Origin: Candidatus Latescibacterota bacterium
Lineage (GTDB): Bacteria; Krumholzibacteriota; Krumholzibacteriia; JACNKJ01
Reading direction: 5' to 3'
Length of the DNA stretch: 64,000 nucleotides
Assembly: GCA_020633725.1 (NCBI GenBank)
Contig: JACKDC010000006.1
Location: 1 to 64,000, forward strand
Positions 52,672 to 61,832 of this stretch are shown here, in pieces. The notes beneath the pieces are model-generated. The model was given only the letters and a program-made list of their open reading frames with translations, did no database searches and was not told the origin of the DNA. Every line of letters begins with the position of its first letter. The first letter of the stretch is position 1. Position numbers and translations under genes: made by a program.

Positions 52672-53364
52672 ATGCGCCGCACACTCGTCCTTGCCGCCCT
52701 CGTCTTCAGCCTCAGCGCGCTCGTGGCCAGCCCGGCCGCCGCGCTGGTGGGCTTCGGCGTTCACGCCGGCTTCGACCTCAACAGCCAGGACGCCAAGGAC
52801 CTCGCCGGCGACCTCGGCGACGGAACCGACTTCTCACTTCAGCGTGAGGAAATCAAGGCGCCGCTCATGGGCGGCATCCACCTGCTCATCACGGCGGCGC
52901 CCATGGTCGACGTCGAACTCGGCGTCGAGGGCAGCCTGCGCAAGTACCATCTGCTCTACGACATTCCCGACGCCATCAGCGAGCCGTTCGACGAGGACGT
53001 CTACTTCGGCCGCGTGAGCATCTACGCCAGCGGCAAGATGAACCTGATCAACCTGCCGCTGATGAAGGGCTACGGCGGCGCGGGGCTCGGCTATCACATC
53101 ATCTCGCCCCTCATGAGCCAGGAGCTACTGAAGAAGAAGGTGGTCGATGAAGGCCAGACCGGCGGCGCCCTCGACCCCAGCGAGGTGCTGAGCAAGGAGG
53201 GCAGCGTGGGCGCGCACCTGCTGGCGGGTCTGCGCTTCAAGCCGGCCTTCCTGCCGCTGGGCCTCAGCGTCGAAGCGCGCTACTACTTCCTGCCCGAGAA
53301 CGACTATGGAGACGAGACCAACAGGTTCGCCTCGGTGGTCTTCGGCCTCGATCTGGGCTTCTAG
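52672..53364 (+). CDS. Outer-membrane beta-barrel-like protein
   Basis: A 230-residue exported protein with a signal peptide (about 1-24, AAA-LVG). The mature part has the small-barrel look: GFGVHAGFDLNS, VDVELGVEGSLRKYHLLYD, VSIYASGKMNLINLP, GYGGAGLGYHI, and a terminal strand FASVVFGLDLGF ending in Phe, the signal for BAM insertion. No substrate or family name can be given. AAAGGAG lies 7 nt before ATG 52672. The next gene starts on its stop codon. Confidence 0.8.
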   Translation: MRRTLVLAALVFSLSALVASPAAALVGFGVHAGFDLNSQDAKDLAGDLGDGTDFSLQREEIKAPLMGGIHLLITAAPMVDVELGVEGSLRKYHLLYDIPDAISEPFDEDVYFGRVSIYASGKMNLINLPLMKGYGGAGLGYHIISPLMSQELLKKKVVDEGQTGGALDPSEVLSKEGSVGAHLLAGLRFKPAFLPLGLSVEARYYFLPENDYGDETNRFASVVFGLDLGF

Positions 53365-54452
53365 TGGCCACTGACCGCGCGCGAAAGCTGCGGCGCCTCT
53401 TCGCCGATTGGATCCCCTTCCCCGACGGGGGGAGGGGATTTCTCGTGAACACCGGGTCGGAGCACCTGGCCGGGCTCGCGCTCGCGGCGCGTGGCGCGGA
53501 GAACGTCGAGGCCGTGGAGCGCGACCTCATCGCCGCGCGCCGGCTGGAAGCCGCGCTGCCGTCGCTGCGCGTTCGTCACGCCGCGCATGCGGCGCCGACC
53601 GCCGGCGACCACGTGCTGCTGCCCGTGGACAAGGACCGCCGCGCCCTCTTCGCCGACCTCGCCGCGCTCGCGGCGGCCATCGGCCCCACGGGAACGCTGT
53701 CCCTCTACGGGGGACGCAAGGAGGGCATCGAGCCGGCGCTGGACTACCTCGCGGGCTTCTGCGCGCTGGACGCGCCGGTGGTGCGCGGCGGCCTGCGCCT
53801 CGTGCGGGCGCATCCGCGGGCGGACGCGTCACCCCCCGCGCTGGAGCTTCCGGCCAGCTTCGTCGCCACGGCGCGCGGCGTGAGCGCGCAGGTGGCCTGC
53901 CGCCCCGGCGTCTTCAGCTGGCGCGAACTGGACGACGCCACCGCCCACATGCTCGAGCACTGCGCGCCCGTCCCCGGCGATCGCCTGCTCGACCTCGGCT
54001 GCGGCAACGGCGTCGTGTCGGCCCTGCTGCTCGCCGAGGGCCGCGTCGAGCACGCCACCCTGGTGGACAGCGACGCCCTCGCCCTCGAGGCCGCCCGCGC
54101 CACGCTCGCGCTGAACGGCATCGCCGACGAGCGCGCCACGCTTCAGGCCGGGGACGCCGGCGCCGAGCTGCCGGAGGCGAGCTTCGATCTCATCCTCTGC
54201 AATCCGCCCTTCCACCGGGGCTTCGAAACCGATCGCCTGAACCTGCAGCACATGATCGACGCCAGCGCGCGCCTGATGACCCCGCGCGGGCGGCTCTTCA
54301 TCGTCGGACCGCCGGCGCTGCTGCTGTCCCAGCGACTCGGCGCACGCTTCCGCGAGACCGAGCGGCTGAGCGCGGACGTCAGCATGGAGCTGTGGCGGGC
54401 GGCGCGGCCGCTCCGGGCGGGGGACGCGATAGGCGCCCAAGTCCCTGCCTGA
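53364..54452 (+). CDS. RsmC/RlmG-like methyltransferase
   Basis: A 362-residue protein. The first half (about 1-165) is a degenerate methyltransferase-like domain. The second half has the SAM motif LLDLGCGNGVVSA (208-220) and the NPPF motif in LILCNPPFH (277-284) that marks N-methylation of exocyclic amino groups. The double-domain layout and FSWRELDDATAHMLEH match the RsmC (m2G1207 of 16S rRNA) and RlmG family, so it probably methylates a guanine in rRNA. The start is GTG 53364, sharing one base with the preceding stop. Confidence 0.85.
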   Translation: MATDRARKLRRLFADWIPFPDGGRGFLVNTGSEHLAGLALAARGAENVEAVERDLIAARRLEAALPSLRVRHAAHAAPTAGDHVLLPVDKDRRALFADLAALAAAIGPTGTLSLYGGRKEGIEPALDYLAGFCALDAPVVRGGLRLVRAHPRADASPPALELPASFVATARGVSAQVACRPGVFSWRELDDATAHMLEHCAPVPGDRLLDLGCGNGVVSALLLAEGRVEHATLVDSDALALEAARATLALNGIADERATLQAGDAGAELPEASFDLILCNPPFHRGFETDRLNLQHMIDASARLMTPRGRLFIVGPPALLLSQRLGARFRETERLSADVSMELWRAARPLRAGDAIGAQVPA

Positions 54453-54625
54453 AAGGCAACTACAGCCTTCCCGCCGACCGTGTGTAAAAAGATCAAAAGC
54501 ACCCGAATTGCCTTGATCGCCATTTTCAGTCGTGCTTGAATATTGCCTGGAGGCGCCGCGGGCCTCGCTACCCCCTGCCCGCGCCCTGCGTGCCGGACCA
54601 CCGGACCCCAGCGAGGAGAAGCACG

Positions 54626-56524
54626 ATGAAACGATTCGCACTGGCGCTCTGCGCCTGCCTGCTGACGGGGCTCGCCCAGGCCGCGACCGTGACGGTCACC
54701 ATCTCCCAGAACGCCGTGGACATCGACTGGACCTCCGCCACGATCGCGGACCTGCCAGGACCCGATGGCGAGATCTCCCTGGCCGAAGCCTTCATCGCCA
54801 CCAACCACAGCGCGGGGCGCGACACCATCGCCTTCGCCATTCCCCAGAGCAACTGGGGGATGCAGTGGCTCTATCCCGGGCGCGCGGTCCTGGAGAGCAG
54901 CGTCAGCGGCTTTCATCGCGCGCAGGACGCCGTGACCGTCGACGGTCGCACCCAGACAGCCTTCACCGGCGACACCTACGCCGACGGCTGGGAGCTGGTG
55001 ATCTACAGCGGCTCGCTGAGCCTCGGCGCCGCCGACTGCGAGGTCTTCGGCTTCGACAATACCGATGTCAACGTGGACGGCGCGAACTGCCTCGTGGAAG
55101 GCCTGAGCGGCCCGGCCACCGACATCTCGCTCTTCAGCGGCGGCGGCAGCACGATGCGCGACAACGAGGGCGGCACGATCAAGATCGACCGTTCCGACGC
55201 CAACGTCGTCGTGGGCAATCGCATGAGTCGCGTGCGCGTGTGGCTCGCCGACGGCAACGTCATCGGCGGCCCCGACGCCCAGGACCGCAACTTCCTGCGC
55301 GGCTACGGCACGATCAACAGCGAGGGCCTGCCCGCGGGCAGCACCGTCGAGCTCTTCGAGGTGACGAACACGCTGATCGAGAACAACTGGATCGGCACGG
55401 AAGACGGCCTCACCCAGGGCAACCTCGCCTCGACCATGGGCATCGACTTCTCCGGCGTCTGCGCGGGCGTGACCGTGCGCGACAACCTGATCTCCGGGAT
55501 CCTCGGCCATGGCACGGGCCCCCACCACGCGGGCCAGCTCTTCGGCTACGGGATCTTCATGGAGGGCACCCTCAGCGACATCACGCTCGTGGGCAATACG
55601 CTCGGCCTGGACATCAACGGGCAGCCGACCCTCGGCGCGGTGCGCGGCATCGACATCGGCAACAGCGCCTACTCCTCCTTCGCCCAGGTGACGATCGGTG
55701 GGCCCGATGCCGGCCAGGGCAACGCGATCGCCGGTCACTACTTCGACGGCATCGTGGTCGGACGCACCGTCCAGGGCGTGACCATCCGCGGCAATTCCAT
55801 CCATGACAACGGCTGGCTGGCCATCGACCTCATCGCGAACGACTTCTCCACCGGCGTGACACCCAACGACGTCCTCGACGCCGACCAGGGCGGCAACGGT
55901 CTGCAGAACTTCCCCGTCATCACGACGGCGGCGCATGCCGCGGGCGGCGTGCAGGTGAGCGGCACCCTGCACGGCGCGCCGCAGGAGGACTTCGACCTGG
56001 ACTTCTTCGCGTCCCCGGACTGCGACGACTCGGGCTACGGCCAGGGCTTCCTCTACCTCGGCAGCAAAGCCGTGAGCACGAACGGGGCGGGCGATGCCAG
56101 CTTCGACGCCTTCGTGCCCGGGACGGTCGAGGAGGGCTGGGTGATCACCGCCACCGCAACACGGACCGCCCTCGGGCAGACCTCCGAGTTCTCCGCCTGC
56201 GCGGCGGTCGAGGGCCTGGTGACGGCGGTCGAGCCGGTGGACGCTACGCCGCGCGCGCGGCTGGGCCTGCCGTGGCCGAACCCTGCGAACCCCCACGTGA
56301 CCGTGGACCTCGCCATGGCTCAGGAAGGACCGGTGCGGCTTCGGGTCCTCGACGCCGCCGGCCGCCTGGTGGCGACTCTCCATGACGGCGTGGCGCCCGC
56401 CGGCGACATGCGGCTCAGCTGGGACGGCCGCGACGCCCGCGGCCACGCCGCGGCGTCGGGCCTCTACTTCTTCGACCTGACCGGTTCGGCGTCGGCGACG
56501 CGCAAGTTCACGCTCCTGCGCTGA
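54626..56524 (+). CDS. Secreted parallel beta-helix protein with FlgD-like tail
   Basis: A 632-residue protein: signal peptide (about 1-19), then about fifteen beta-helix turns with typical Asn-rich strands such as NTLIENNWIGTEDG, VTVRDNLISGI and VTIRGNSIHDN. These right-handed helices are common in pectate-lyase-like and adhesive proteins; no catalytic residues are evident. A tail (about 545-632) has WPNPANPHVTVDL and ASGLYFFDL, the FlgD-like module shared with four other proteins here. GAGGAG precedes ATG 54626. Confidence 0.83.
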   Translation: MKRFALALCACLLTGLAQAATVTVTISQNAVDIDWTSATIADLPGPDGEISLAEAFIATNHSAGRDTIAFAIPQSNWGMQWLYPGRAVLESSVSGFHRAQDAVTVDGRTQTAFTGDTYADGWELVIYSGSLSLGAADCEVFGFDNTDVNVDGANCLVEGLSGPATDISLFSGGGSTMRDNEGGTIKIDRSDANVVVGNRMSRVRVWLADGNVIGGPDAQDRNFLRGYGTINSEGLPAGSTVELFEVTNTLIENNWIGTEDGLTQGNLASTMGIDFSGVCAGVTVRDNLISGILGHGTGPHHAGQLFGYGIFMEGTLSDITLVGNTLGLDINGQPTLGAVRGIDIGNSAYSSFAQVTIGGPDAGQGNAIAGHYFDGIVVGRTVQGVTIRGNSIHDNGWLAIDLIANDFSTGVTPNDVLDADQGGNGLQNFPVITTAAHAAGGVQVSGTLHGAPQEDFDLDFFASPDCDDSGYGQGFLYLGSKAVSTNGAGDASFDAFVPGTVEEGWVITATATRTALGQTSEFSACAAVEGLVTAVEPVDATPRARLGLPWPNPANPHVTVDLAMAQEGPVRLRVLDAAGRLVATLHDGVAPAGDMRLSWDGRDARGHAAASGLYFFDLTGSASATRKFTLLR

Positions 56525-56530
56525 TGCGAA

Positions 56531-56558
56531 GGGCTGGGCGCGACGGCGCGCCCGGCCC
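56531..56558 (+). terminator. GC-rich hairpin after the beta-helix gene
   Basis: GGGCTGGGCGCG (56531-56542) pairs with CGCGCCCGGCCC (56547-56558) over 12 positions with one wobble, 4-nt loop, 6 nt after the stop codon. No U-tract follows. Confidence 0.5.
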
Positions 56559-56566
56559 CACTCCCC

Positions 56567-56595
56567 TGGATTCGGCGAGGAAAGTTCATTACACT
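56567..56595 (+). promoter_or_regulatory. Candidate promoter of the HTH-M29 gene
   Basis: TGGATT (56567-56572), 17-bp spacer, TACACT (56590-56595), the same -10 as before dnaE; start codon at 56625. Confidence 0.35.
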
Positions 56596-56624
56596 GCCGT
56601 CATCCTGGGGGGGAGCGCCGCTGC

Positions 56625-58127
56625 ATGGAGAATCTCAAACCCATCAAGGACTTCTCGCTCCTTGACGATCCCGACCAGATCGCCTCGCTGGCGCATCGGG
56701 ATCGCCTGGCGATCCTGCGCACGCTAGGGGAGGAGCCCCGCACCGGCGCCGACCTTGCGCGCGAGCTGGGCTTGCCCGCGAATCGCGTCCACTACCATCT
56801 CAACCATCTGCTCGAACGGCGGCTGATCGAGGAAGTGGGCAAGGGTCGCAAGCTCTGGAAGGAGGAGCGGCTCTTCCGCAGCGCCGCGCGGCACTACATC
56901 GTGGATCCCGCGCTGGGCGGCGACGCCACCGCCGCCGACGCCGCGATCAAGGCGTCCATCGAGCACGCCTTCCTCGACTGGCATCGCGAGGAGCTGCTGC
57001 AGATCGATCTCGGGCGCGTCGCGCGGCTCATGGTGGAGCGCTGTCTGATGGTGAAGCCCGGCGAGCAGGTGCTCGTCATGCACGGGCCGCTGGGCTTCGA
57101 CCTCGCCGAGCATCTTCACGTGGAGCTGGCCGCCGCGGGCTGCCTGTCGCACACGCGCGCGTGGTCGCCCGAGACCATTCGCGCCACGCTCGAGCGCTTC
57201 AGCGCCGAGGAGCTGGCGCGGCAGCCCTTCCTGCCGGCCCCTCTCGATGACGCCCTCGCCGCCGTGATCTTCCTCAGCGGCAGCGTCGCCCAGGGCGCGC
57301 CGCCCAGCCCCGAGCAGATGGCAAAGCTGCCCGCGCTCATGCAGTGCGTGTCCGCCTGGCAGCAGTCGCTGCACGCCCGCCGCGTGCGCTACCTCGAGTT
57401 CGCGCTGCCCCTGCGCCGCGAGTTCGACGTGCAGGGTTCGGGGCCCATTCGCGGCGCGACGCCCGAAGAGGCGATCGAGATCTTCTGGAAGTGCATCGAC
57501 ACCGACTACGGCCGCCTGGCGCGTCGCGCCAAGGCGCTCGAGGCGCTGATCGCCGCCGACGGCGAGCTGCGCGTCACCTGTCCCCTGGGCACTGACCTGC
57601 GCCTGCGCGTGGACATGGAGCGCAGCTTCCTGCTGGATGGCGTCGTCTGTCCCGACGACGTCGCCGCCGGCCGCTCCTTCGAGGGCCTGCCCGCGGGCAC
57701 GCTCAACTTCTTTCCCGTGAAGGGTACGGCCGAGGGTGTCTACCGCGCCGACTACACCTATCAGGGCGGCGCGCACATCGAGAGCGTGTTCCTCACCCTG
57801 CGCGAGGGGCGCATCGTCGAGCTCAAGGCCGAGCGCAACGAAGAGGTGCTCAAGCGCCGTCTGGAATCGGCCTCCGGCGACGCGGACCTGCTCTCCGGCG
57901 TGCGCTTCGGGATCAACCCCGCGGGGCAGGGCCCCACGGGGAAGCCGATCCTCGACGCGTGCCTGGCCGGCGCGGTGACCCTTCACTTCGGCAACAACGA
58001 GCTGCAGGGCGGCGACGTCCGCAGCACCATCGACCTGATCCTGCCCGCCTGCCACCTGACCGTCGACAGCGGCGACACGCGCCTCGTCGACGGTGGCGTG
58101 CTCGCCGCGGCTGCCCGCGACGTCTGA
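56625..58127 (+). CDS. ArsR-type HTH fused to an M29 aminopeptidase-like domain
   Basis: A 500-residue fusion. Residues 1-85 form a winged HTH of ArsR type: LAHRDRLAILRTLGEEPRTG, then ARELGLPANRVHYHLNHLLE. The rest (about 130-500) follows M29 aminopeptidases: VMHGPLGFDLAEHLHVELAAAG, FWKCIDTDYGRL, RVTCPLGTDLRLRVD and TLHFGNNELQGGDVRS. Several M29 metal positions look lost: LPAGE reads LPAGT and the terminal HxD reads STIDLI. It may be a regulator that senses a ligand with a former enzyme domain, or a related dioxygenase-like enzyme. A run of G with GGAG precedes the ATG. Confidence 0.8.
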   Translation: MENLKPIKDFSLLDDPDQIASLAHRDRLAILRTLGEEPRTGADLARELGLPANRVHYHLNHLLERRLIEEVGKGRKLWKEERLFRSAARHYIVDPALGGDATAADAAIKASIEHAFLDWHREELLQIDLGRVARLMVERCLMVKPGEQVLVMHGPLGFDLAEHLHVELAAAGCLSHTRAWSPETIRATLERFSAEELARQPFLPAPLDDALAAVIFLSGSVAQGAPPSPEQMAKLPALMQCVSAWQQSLHARRVRYLEFALPLRREFDVQGSGPIRGATPEEAIEIFWKCIDTDYGRLARRAKALEALIAADGELRVTCPLGTDLRLRVDMERSFLLDGVVCPDDVAAGRSFEGLPAGTLNFFPVKGTAEGVYRADYTYQGGAHIESVFLTLREGRIVELKAERNEEVLKRRLESASGDADLLSGVRFGINPAGQGPTGKPILDACLAGAVTLHFGNNELQGGDVRSTIDLILPACHLTVDSGDTRLVDGGVLAAAARDV

Positions 58128-58131
58128 GCTC

Positions 58132-60477
58132 CTAGCGAAGCAGGACCAGCCGTCCGCTGGCCTCGCGCGCTCCCGCACGCAACCTGACGAAGTAGACCCC
58201 GCTCGGCTGGGGCCGCGCGGCGTCGTCCCGGCCATCCCAGATCGCGCGCTGCTCGCCGGCGGGGCGGAGGCCGTCCACCAGCGTGCGCACGTGACGCCCC
58301 TGCACGTCGAAGACGTCGAGGCGCACCGGACCGCTCTCGGTGAGCGCGAAGCGGACGGCGCTGGTCTCCCGGAACGGGTTCGGGCTACCGGTGAGAACCT
58401 CGAGCGCGAGGTCGCCGCCGGGCGCTGAGGTCGGGTCGGCCAGCGGCACGGACAGCACCGCGACGCCCATGCTCGCGCAGGAGAGCCAGAGCTCGTAGCC
58501 ACCCTCGACGTTGCGCTGCTCGGCGTCGTAGATCTGCGCGTGGGGCAGACCGTCGGCGCGCGTCACGGTGCCGAACTCGCTGCCGTCGAACCAGACCAGC
58601 GACGCCTCGATGCCGTTGCTGTTGAAGTTGGTGAACCAGACGCGGCCGTCGGGCGTGACCGCCAGCGGGGTGACCTGGTCGCCCGGCAGCGCGGAGTTGC
58701 TCGAGTGCCACCACTGGTGCGTGCCAGCTTCGGCGTCCAGCCGGAACAGGCCCTCGGTGCTGCCCACCCAGGCCACGCCGTCGCGGCCGACGGCGACCTT
58801 GGTGAGAACATCGTGCAGGGGGTTGAGCTCGGGCAGCTCGGTGTTGAGCCGGGAGTAGCGGTAGTTGCCGTCCGTGCGCACGACCTCGAGATTCGCGCAG
58901 GCCCAGACCGTGCCCGGGCGATCCGGATCGCGCACGACGTTCGCGCCCCAGCCCGCGATGGGCACGCTCGTGAACGCGCCGTCGGCGTAGTAGCGCAGGC
59001 TGAAGTAGGTGCCCACGGTCCACAGCCTGCCGAGGGAGTCCTCGGCCAGGCCCTCGGAGCTGCTGTTGGCTTCCCAGGGAAGGAAGGTCGAGCCGTTCCA
59101 GTCGTGGAGGCCGTGGTTGGTGGGGTTCAGGCCCACGTTGCCGGTCGAGGGGCGATAGGTGATGGCGTCGGCGTTGTCGCAGGCGAAGGGCCAGTCGCCG
59201 CCGAGGCCGTAAGTCAGCACGTTCCAGTTCGTCCAGCGCAGGCCGTCGAACATGGCGATGCCACCGATGCCGGGCGCGGCGTTGCCGGTCATCCAGACTT
59301 CCCCGTTCGCGCCGAAGCTGATGTCGCGCACCCAGTAGTCCATCTGCGAGGTGTTGGTGACGCGGTAGCGCTGCCAGTCGCCCGTCTCCGCGCTGCGGCG
59401 CGCCACGCCGCCGTTGCCCGAGACCCACACGTCGCCCTGGGAGTCCATGTCGAGACCGGCGGTGAAGGCGCCGGCGCCGCCCCAGGCGCCGAGGTTGTGC
59501 CAGAGCGCGCCGTCGTACTGCCAGACGTCGTCGCCGAGCACCACGAGGAACTGCTCGGGACCGGTCGCGCGGAAGGCGTCCAGCTCGATGGCGCCGAGCG
59601 GCGTGCTGGGCGCCCCCCAGCTGCCGTCGGGCCGGCGGAACTCGAGCGTGTAGAGCTGTCCCGGCGTGGTGTAGCGCAGCATCCAGGCATTGCCGGCGGC
59701 GTCCACACCGTTCTTGACGATGGACATGATGTCGCCCGCCTGCGAGTTGTTCGCCAGCGTCGTGAACTGCTGGGTGTCGCTGTCGAAGCTCGCCCGGCCG
59801 AAGGCGTCGTCGATCCACACCACGTAGCCGCCGCCGGGCTTCGGCTGCACCGAGGCCGTGCGCGTGGTGTTCCAGCCCGGCCAGCCGTTCGCGTTCGAGC
59901 CGTAGCCCCAGACCGTCCACGTGTCGGTGCCCGGGACGTAGCGAACGACGCCCCCGTTGTTCGGACCGAGGGAGTAGACGGCGAACCAGACGGAGCCGTC
60001 CGGAGCCACGCTGACGTCGAAGGTCCTGCCGCCGGGGTGCGGCGAGTTGGCGCCGTCGTAGCGCACCAGGGACCCGGGCCCGATGGCCGGATCGTAGTGG
60101 AGGGCGCCGATCCAGGTGCCCATCCACAGGGTGCCGTCCGCGGCCGCCTCGATGTCGCTGATCCGGGAGGACCCGACGATGCTCGGATCGCCGAGCACCG
60201 GGTAGTCGACGTTGGAGACGTTCACCCAGCGGTTCTCGCCGGGAACGAAGTGGGCGAAGCCGCCCTCCTCCCAGGACGCGACGTAGCAGCAGGCGTAGAG
60301 CAGGTCGTTGTCGTCGATCCAGAGCGCGCTGGAGGCGTCGCCCTGGACGCCGGTGTTCCCCGCGCGGTAGTAGCGCCACGAGGCGCCCTCCGGCATCGCG
60401 GCGCCGGCGAGCGAGGGCGCCAGCGCGAGCAACAGGCAGAGCGCGGCGAGTGCGCGGATCCGAGCGATTGTCCTCAT
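58132..60477 (-). CDS. Secreted beta-propeller protein with FlgD-like tail
   Basis: A 781-residue exported protein (signal peptide about 1-26, AGA-AMP). It carries about twelve blades of the two-component-regulator-propeller style: DIEAAADGTLWMGTWIGALHYD, VSVAPDGSVWFAVY, DISFGANGEVWMTGN and VAVGRDGVAWVGSTEGLFRLD. A tail (about 690-781) has SPNPFRETSAVRF and SGVYFVRLRA. GGAGG lies 9 nt before ATG 60477. Promoter at 60525-60552. It converges on the HTH-M29 gene. Probably a surface-exposed binding protein; no enzyme motif. Confidence 0.85.
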   Translation of the reverse strand: MRTIARIRALAALCLLLALAPSLAGAAMPEGASWRYYRAGNTGVQGDASSALWIDDNDLLYACCYVASWEEGGFAHFVPGENRWVNVSNVDYPVLGDPSIVGSSRISDIEAAADGTLWMGTWIGALHYDPAIGPGSLVRYDGANSPHPGGRTFDVSVAPDGSVWFAVYSLGPNNGGVVRYVPGTDTWTVWGYGSNANGWPGWNTTRTASVQPKPGGGYVVWIDDAFGRASFDSDTQQFTTLANNSQAGDIMSIVKNGVDAAGNAWMLRYTTPGQLYTLEFRRPDGSWGAPSTPLGAIELDAFRATGPEQFLVVLGDDVWQYDGALWHNLGAWGGAGAFTAGLDMDSQGDVWVSGNGGVARRSAETGDWQRYRVTNTSQMDYWVRDISFGANGEVWMTGNAAPGIGGIAMFDGLRWTNWNVLTYGLGGDWPFACDNADAITYRPSTGNVGLNPTNHGLHDWNGSTFLPWEANSSSEGLAEDSLGRLWTVGTYFSLRYYADGAFTSVPIAGWGANVVRDPDRPGTVWACANLEVVRTDGNYRYSRLNTELPELNPLHDVLTKVAVGRDGVAWVGSTEGLFRLDAEAGTHQWWHSSNSALPGDQVTPLAVTPDGRVWFTNFNSNGIEASLVWFDGSEFGTVTRADGLPHAQIYDAEQRNVEGGYELWLSCASMGVAVLSVPLADPTSAPGGDLALEVLTGSPNPFRETSAVRFALTESGPVRLDVFDVQGRHVRTLVDGLRPAGEQRAIWDGRDDAARPQPSGVYFVRLRAGAREASGRLVLLR

Positions 60478-60524
60478 GGGGGCGACCTCCGGGGTTGGGA
60501 CCTGCTTTCGGTGCGAGGGCTCTG

Positions 60525-60552
60525 ATTATGCGCATGTTCAGGGAACTTTGAA
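60525..60552 (-). promoter_or_regulatory. Promoter of the propeller gene at 60477
   Basis: On the minus strand TTCAAA (60547-60552), 16-bp spacer, CATAAT (60525-60530), in a small AT-rich patch; leader about 40 nt. Confidence 0.5.
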
Positions 60553-60610
60553 AGTAAAAGCGCAAGGATAGGGAATGATTTCCAGGTTGCGCAACGGCCG
60601 CAGGGAGAGG

Positions 60611-60639
60611 GTGACGGCGGGACCCCCGCAGGCTATCCT
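60611..60639 (+). promoter_or_regulatory. Candidate promoter of the class V PLP enzyme gene
   Basis: GTGACG (60611-60616), 17-bp spacer, TATCCT (60634-60639). The leader would be only about 11 nt, but GGAGG still precedes the ATG at 60657. Confidence 0.4.
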
Positions 60640-60656
60640 CCGCGGCGGAGGCCGCC

Positions 60657-61832
60657 ATGCTCGACGCAGACCTAATCCGTGACGAATTCCCGCTTTGCGG
60701 CGAGTGGACCTACTTCGCCAGCGCAAGCAACGGCATCCTGCCCGAGCGGAGCCGTCGCTACCTGGAGCGCTACTTCGCCGAGCACCACTACCTGGAGCTG
60801 GGCCAGCACTACCGCATGTTCGACGACCTCGTCGCCCTGCGCGAACGCGCCGCGCGGCTCTTCGGCGGACGGGCCGCCAACTGGGCGCTCATGCCCAACA
60901 CGACCTATGGCATCAACGCGGCGGCGACGTCCATCGACTGGCGCGCCGGCGACAGCGTGGTGCTCGCCGACTGCGAGTTCCCCGCCAACGTGGCGCCCTG
61001 GCAGAACCTGGCCGCGCAGGGCGTCAACCTGCGCTGGGTGCGCCCGGCCGACAGCAAGGCGCACGCGGAAGCGCTCGTGCAGGCCTGCGACGCCCGTACG
61101 CGCGCCATCGCGGTGAGCGGCGTGCAGTTCCACAACGGCTACGCGCCGGACCTCGCGCGTCTCGCGCGCTTCTGCCACGAGCGCGGGCTCTGGCTCTCCG
61201 TGGACGGCATCCAGGGCCTGGGCAACCGCGCCTGGAATCTGCCCGAGCTCGGCGTGGACTTCCTCGCCGCCGGGGGACAGAAGTGGCTCTGCGCACCGCG
61301 GGGCACGGGCCTGCTCTACCTCTCGGACCGCGCGCTCGAAGCGCTGAACGCCGGCGTGCTGAAGCAGGCCTACCTGGGCTGGCTCAACACCGAGCGCTGG
61401 CAGTTCACCGCGCTGCTCGATCACACGCGGCCGCTCACGGCGGACACGCGTCGCCTCGAGGTGGGCACCTACGCCTTCCACGATCTCATCTGCCTCTCGC
61501 ACTCGCTCGAACTGCTCGAGACCCTGGGCCTCGACGCCGTGGCCGCGCACAGCGACGCGCTACGCGAACAGCTGTTGGACGGCCTCGTCGCGCGCGATCT
61601 GCTCCGGCCGAACGGGCCTTACAGCGCCTGCTGTTCGGAGGAGGCCTGCGGGCGGCGCAGCCAGATCCTGGCGCTGGCCTGTCCCGACGCCATCGGCCTC
61701 TGGCGCGCGCTGGCCGAGCGGAAGATCGCGGTGAACCCGCGCGAGGGCAGCATCCGCATCGCGATGCACTACTACAACCGCGCGGAGGACGTCACCCGGC
61801 TGCTCGAGGCGCTGGACCTGCTGGCGGGTTAG
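60657..61832 (+). CDS. Class V aminotransferase / cysteine desulfurase-fold PLP enzyme
   Basis: A 391-residue PLP enzyme. SVDGIQGLGN holds the Asp that contacts the ring nitrogen, and AAGGQKWLCAPRGTG holds Lys209, the Schiff-base lysine. The opening FASASNGILPERSRRYLE and the motif MPNTTYGINAAA match aminotransferases of class V such as isopenicillin N epimerase-like and kynureninase-related enzymes. The active Cys loop of real desulfurases is absent, so an amino-acid or amine lyase or epimerase is more likely. Its stop shares TTAG with the convergent anti-sigma gene. Confidence 0.85.
   Translation: MLDADLIRDEFPLCGEWTYFASASNGILPERSRRYLERYFAEHHYLELGQHYRMFDDLVALRERAARLFGGRAANWALMPNTTYGINAAATSIDWRAGDSVVLADCEFPANVAPWQNLAAQGVNLRWVRPADSKAHAEALVQACDARTRAIAVSGVQFHNGYAPDLARLARFCHERGLWLSVDGIQGLGNRAWNLPELGVDFLAAGGQKWLCAPRGTGLLYLSDRALEALNAGVLKQAYLGWLNTERWQFTALLDHTRPLTADTRRLEVGTYAFHDLICLSHSLELLETLGLDAVAAHSDALREQLLDGLVARDLLRPNGPYSACCSEEACGRRSQILALACPDAIGLWRALAERKIAVNPREGSIRIAMHYYNRAEDVTRLLEALDLLAG

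Noticed and set aside
60535..60545. GTTC-AGG-GAAC as a possible LexA (SOS) box
   Set aside because: Known SOS boxes have GAAC first and GTTC last with a 4-nt gap. Here the order is reversed and the spacing is 3; it lies within a promoter spacer.
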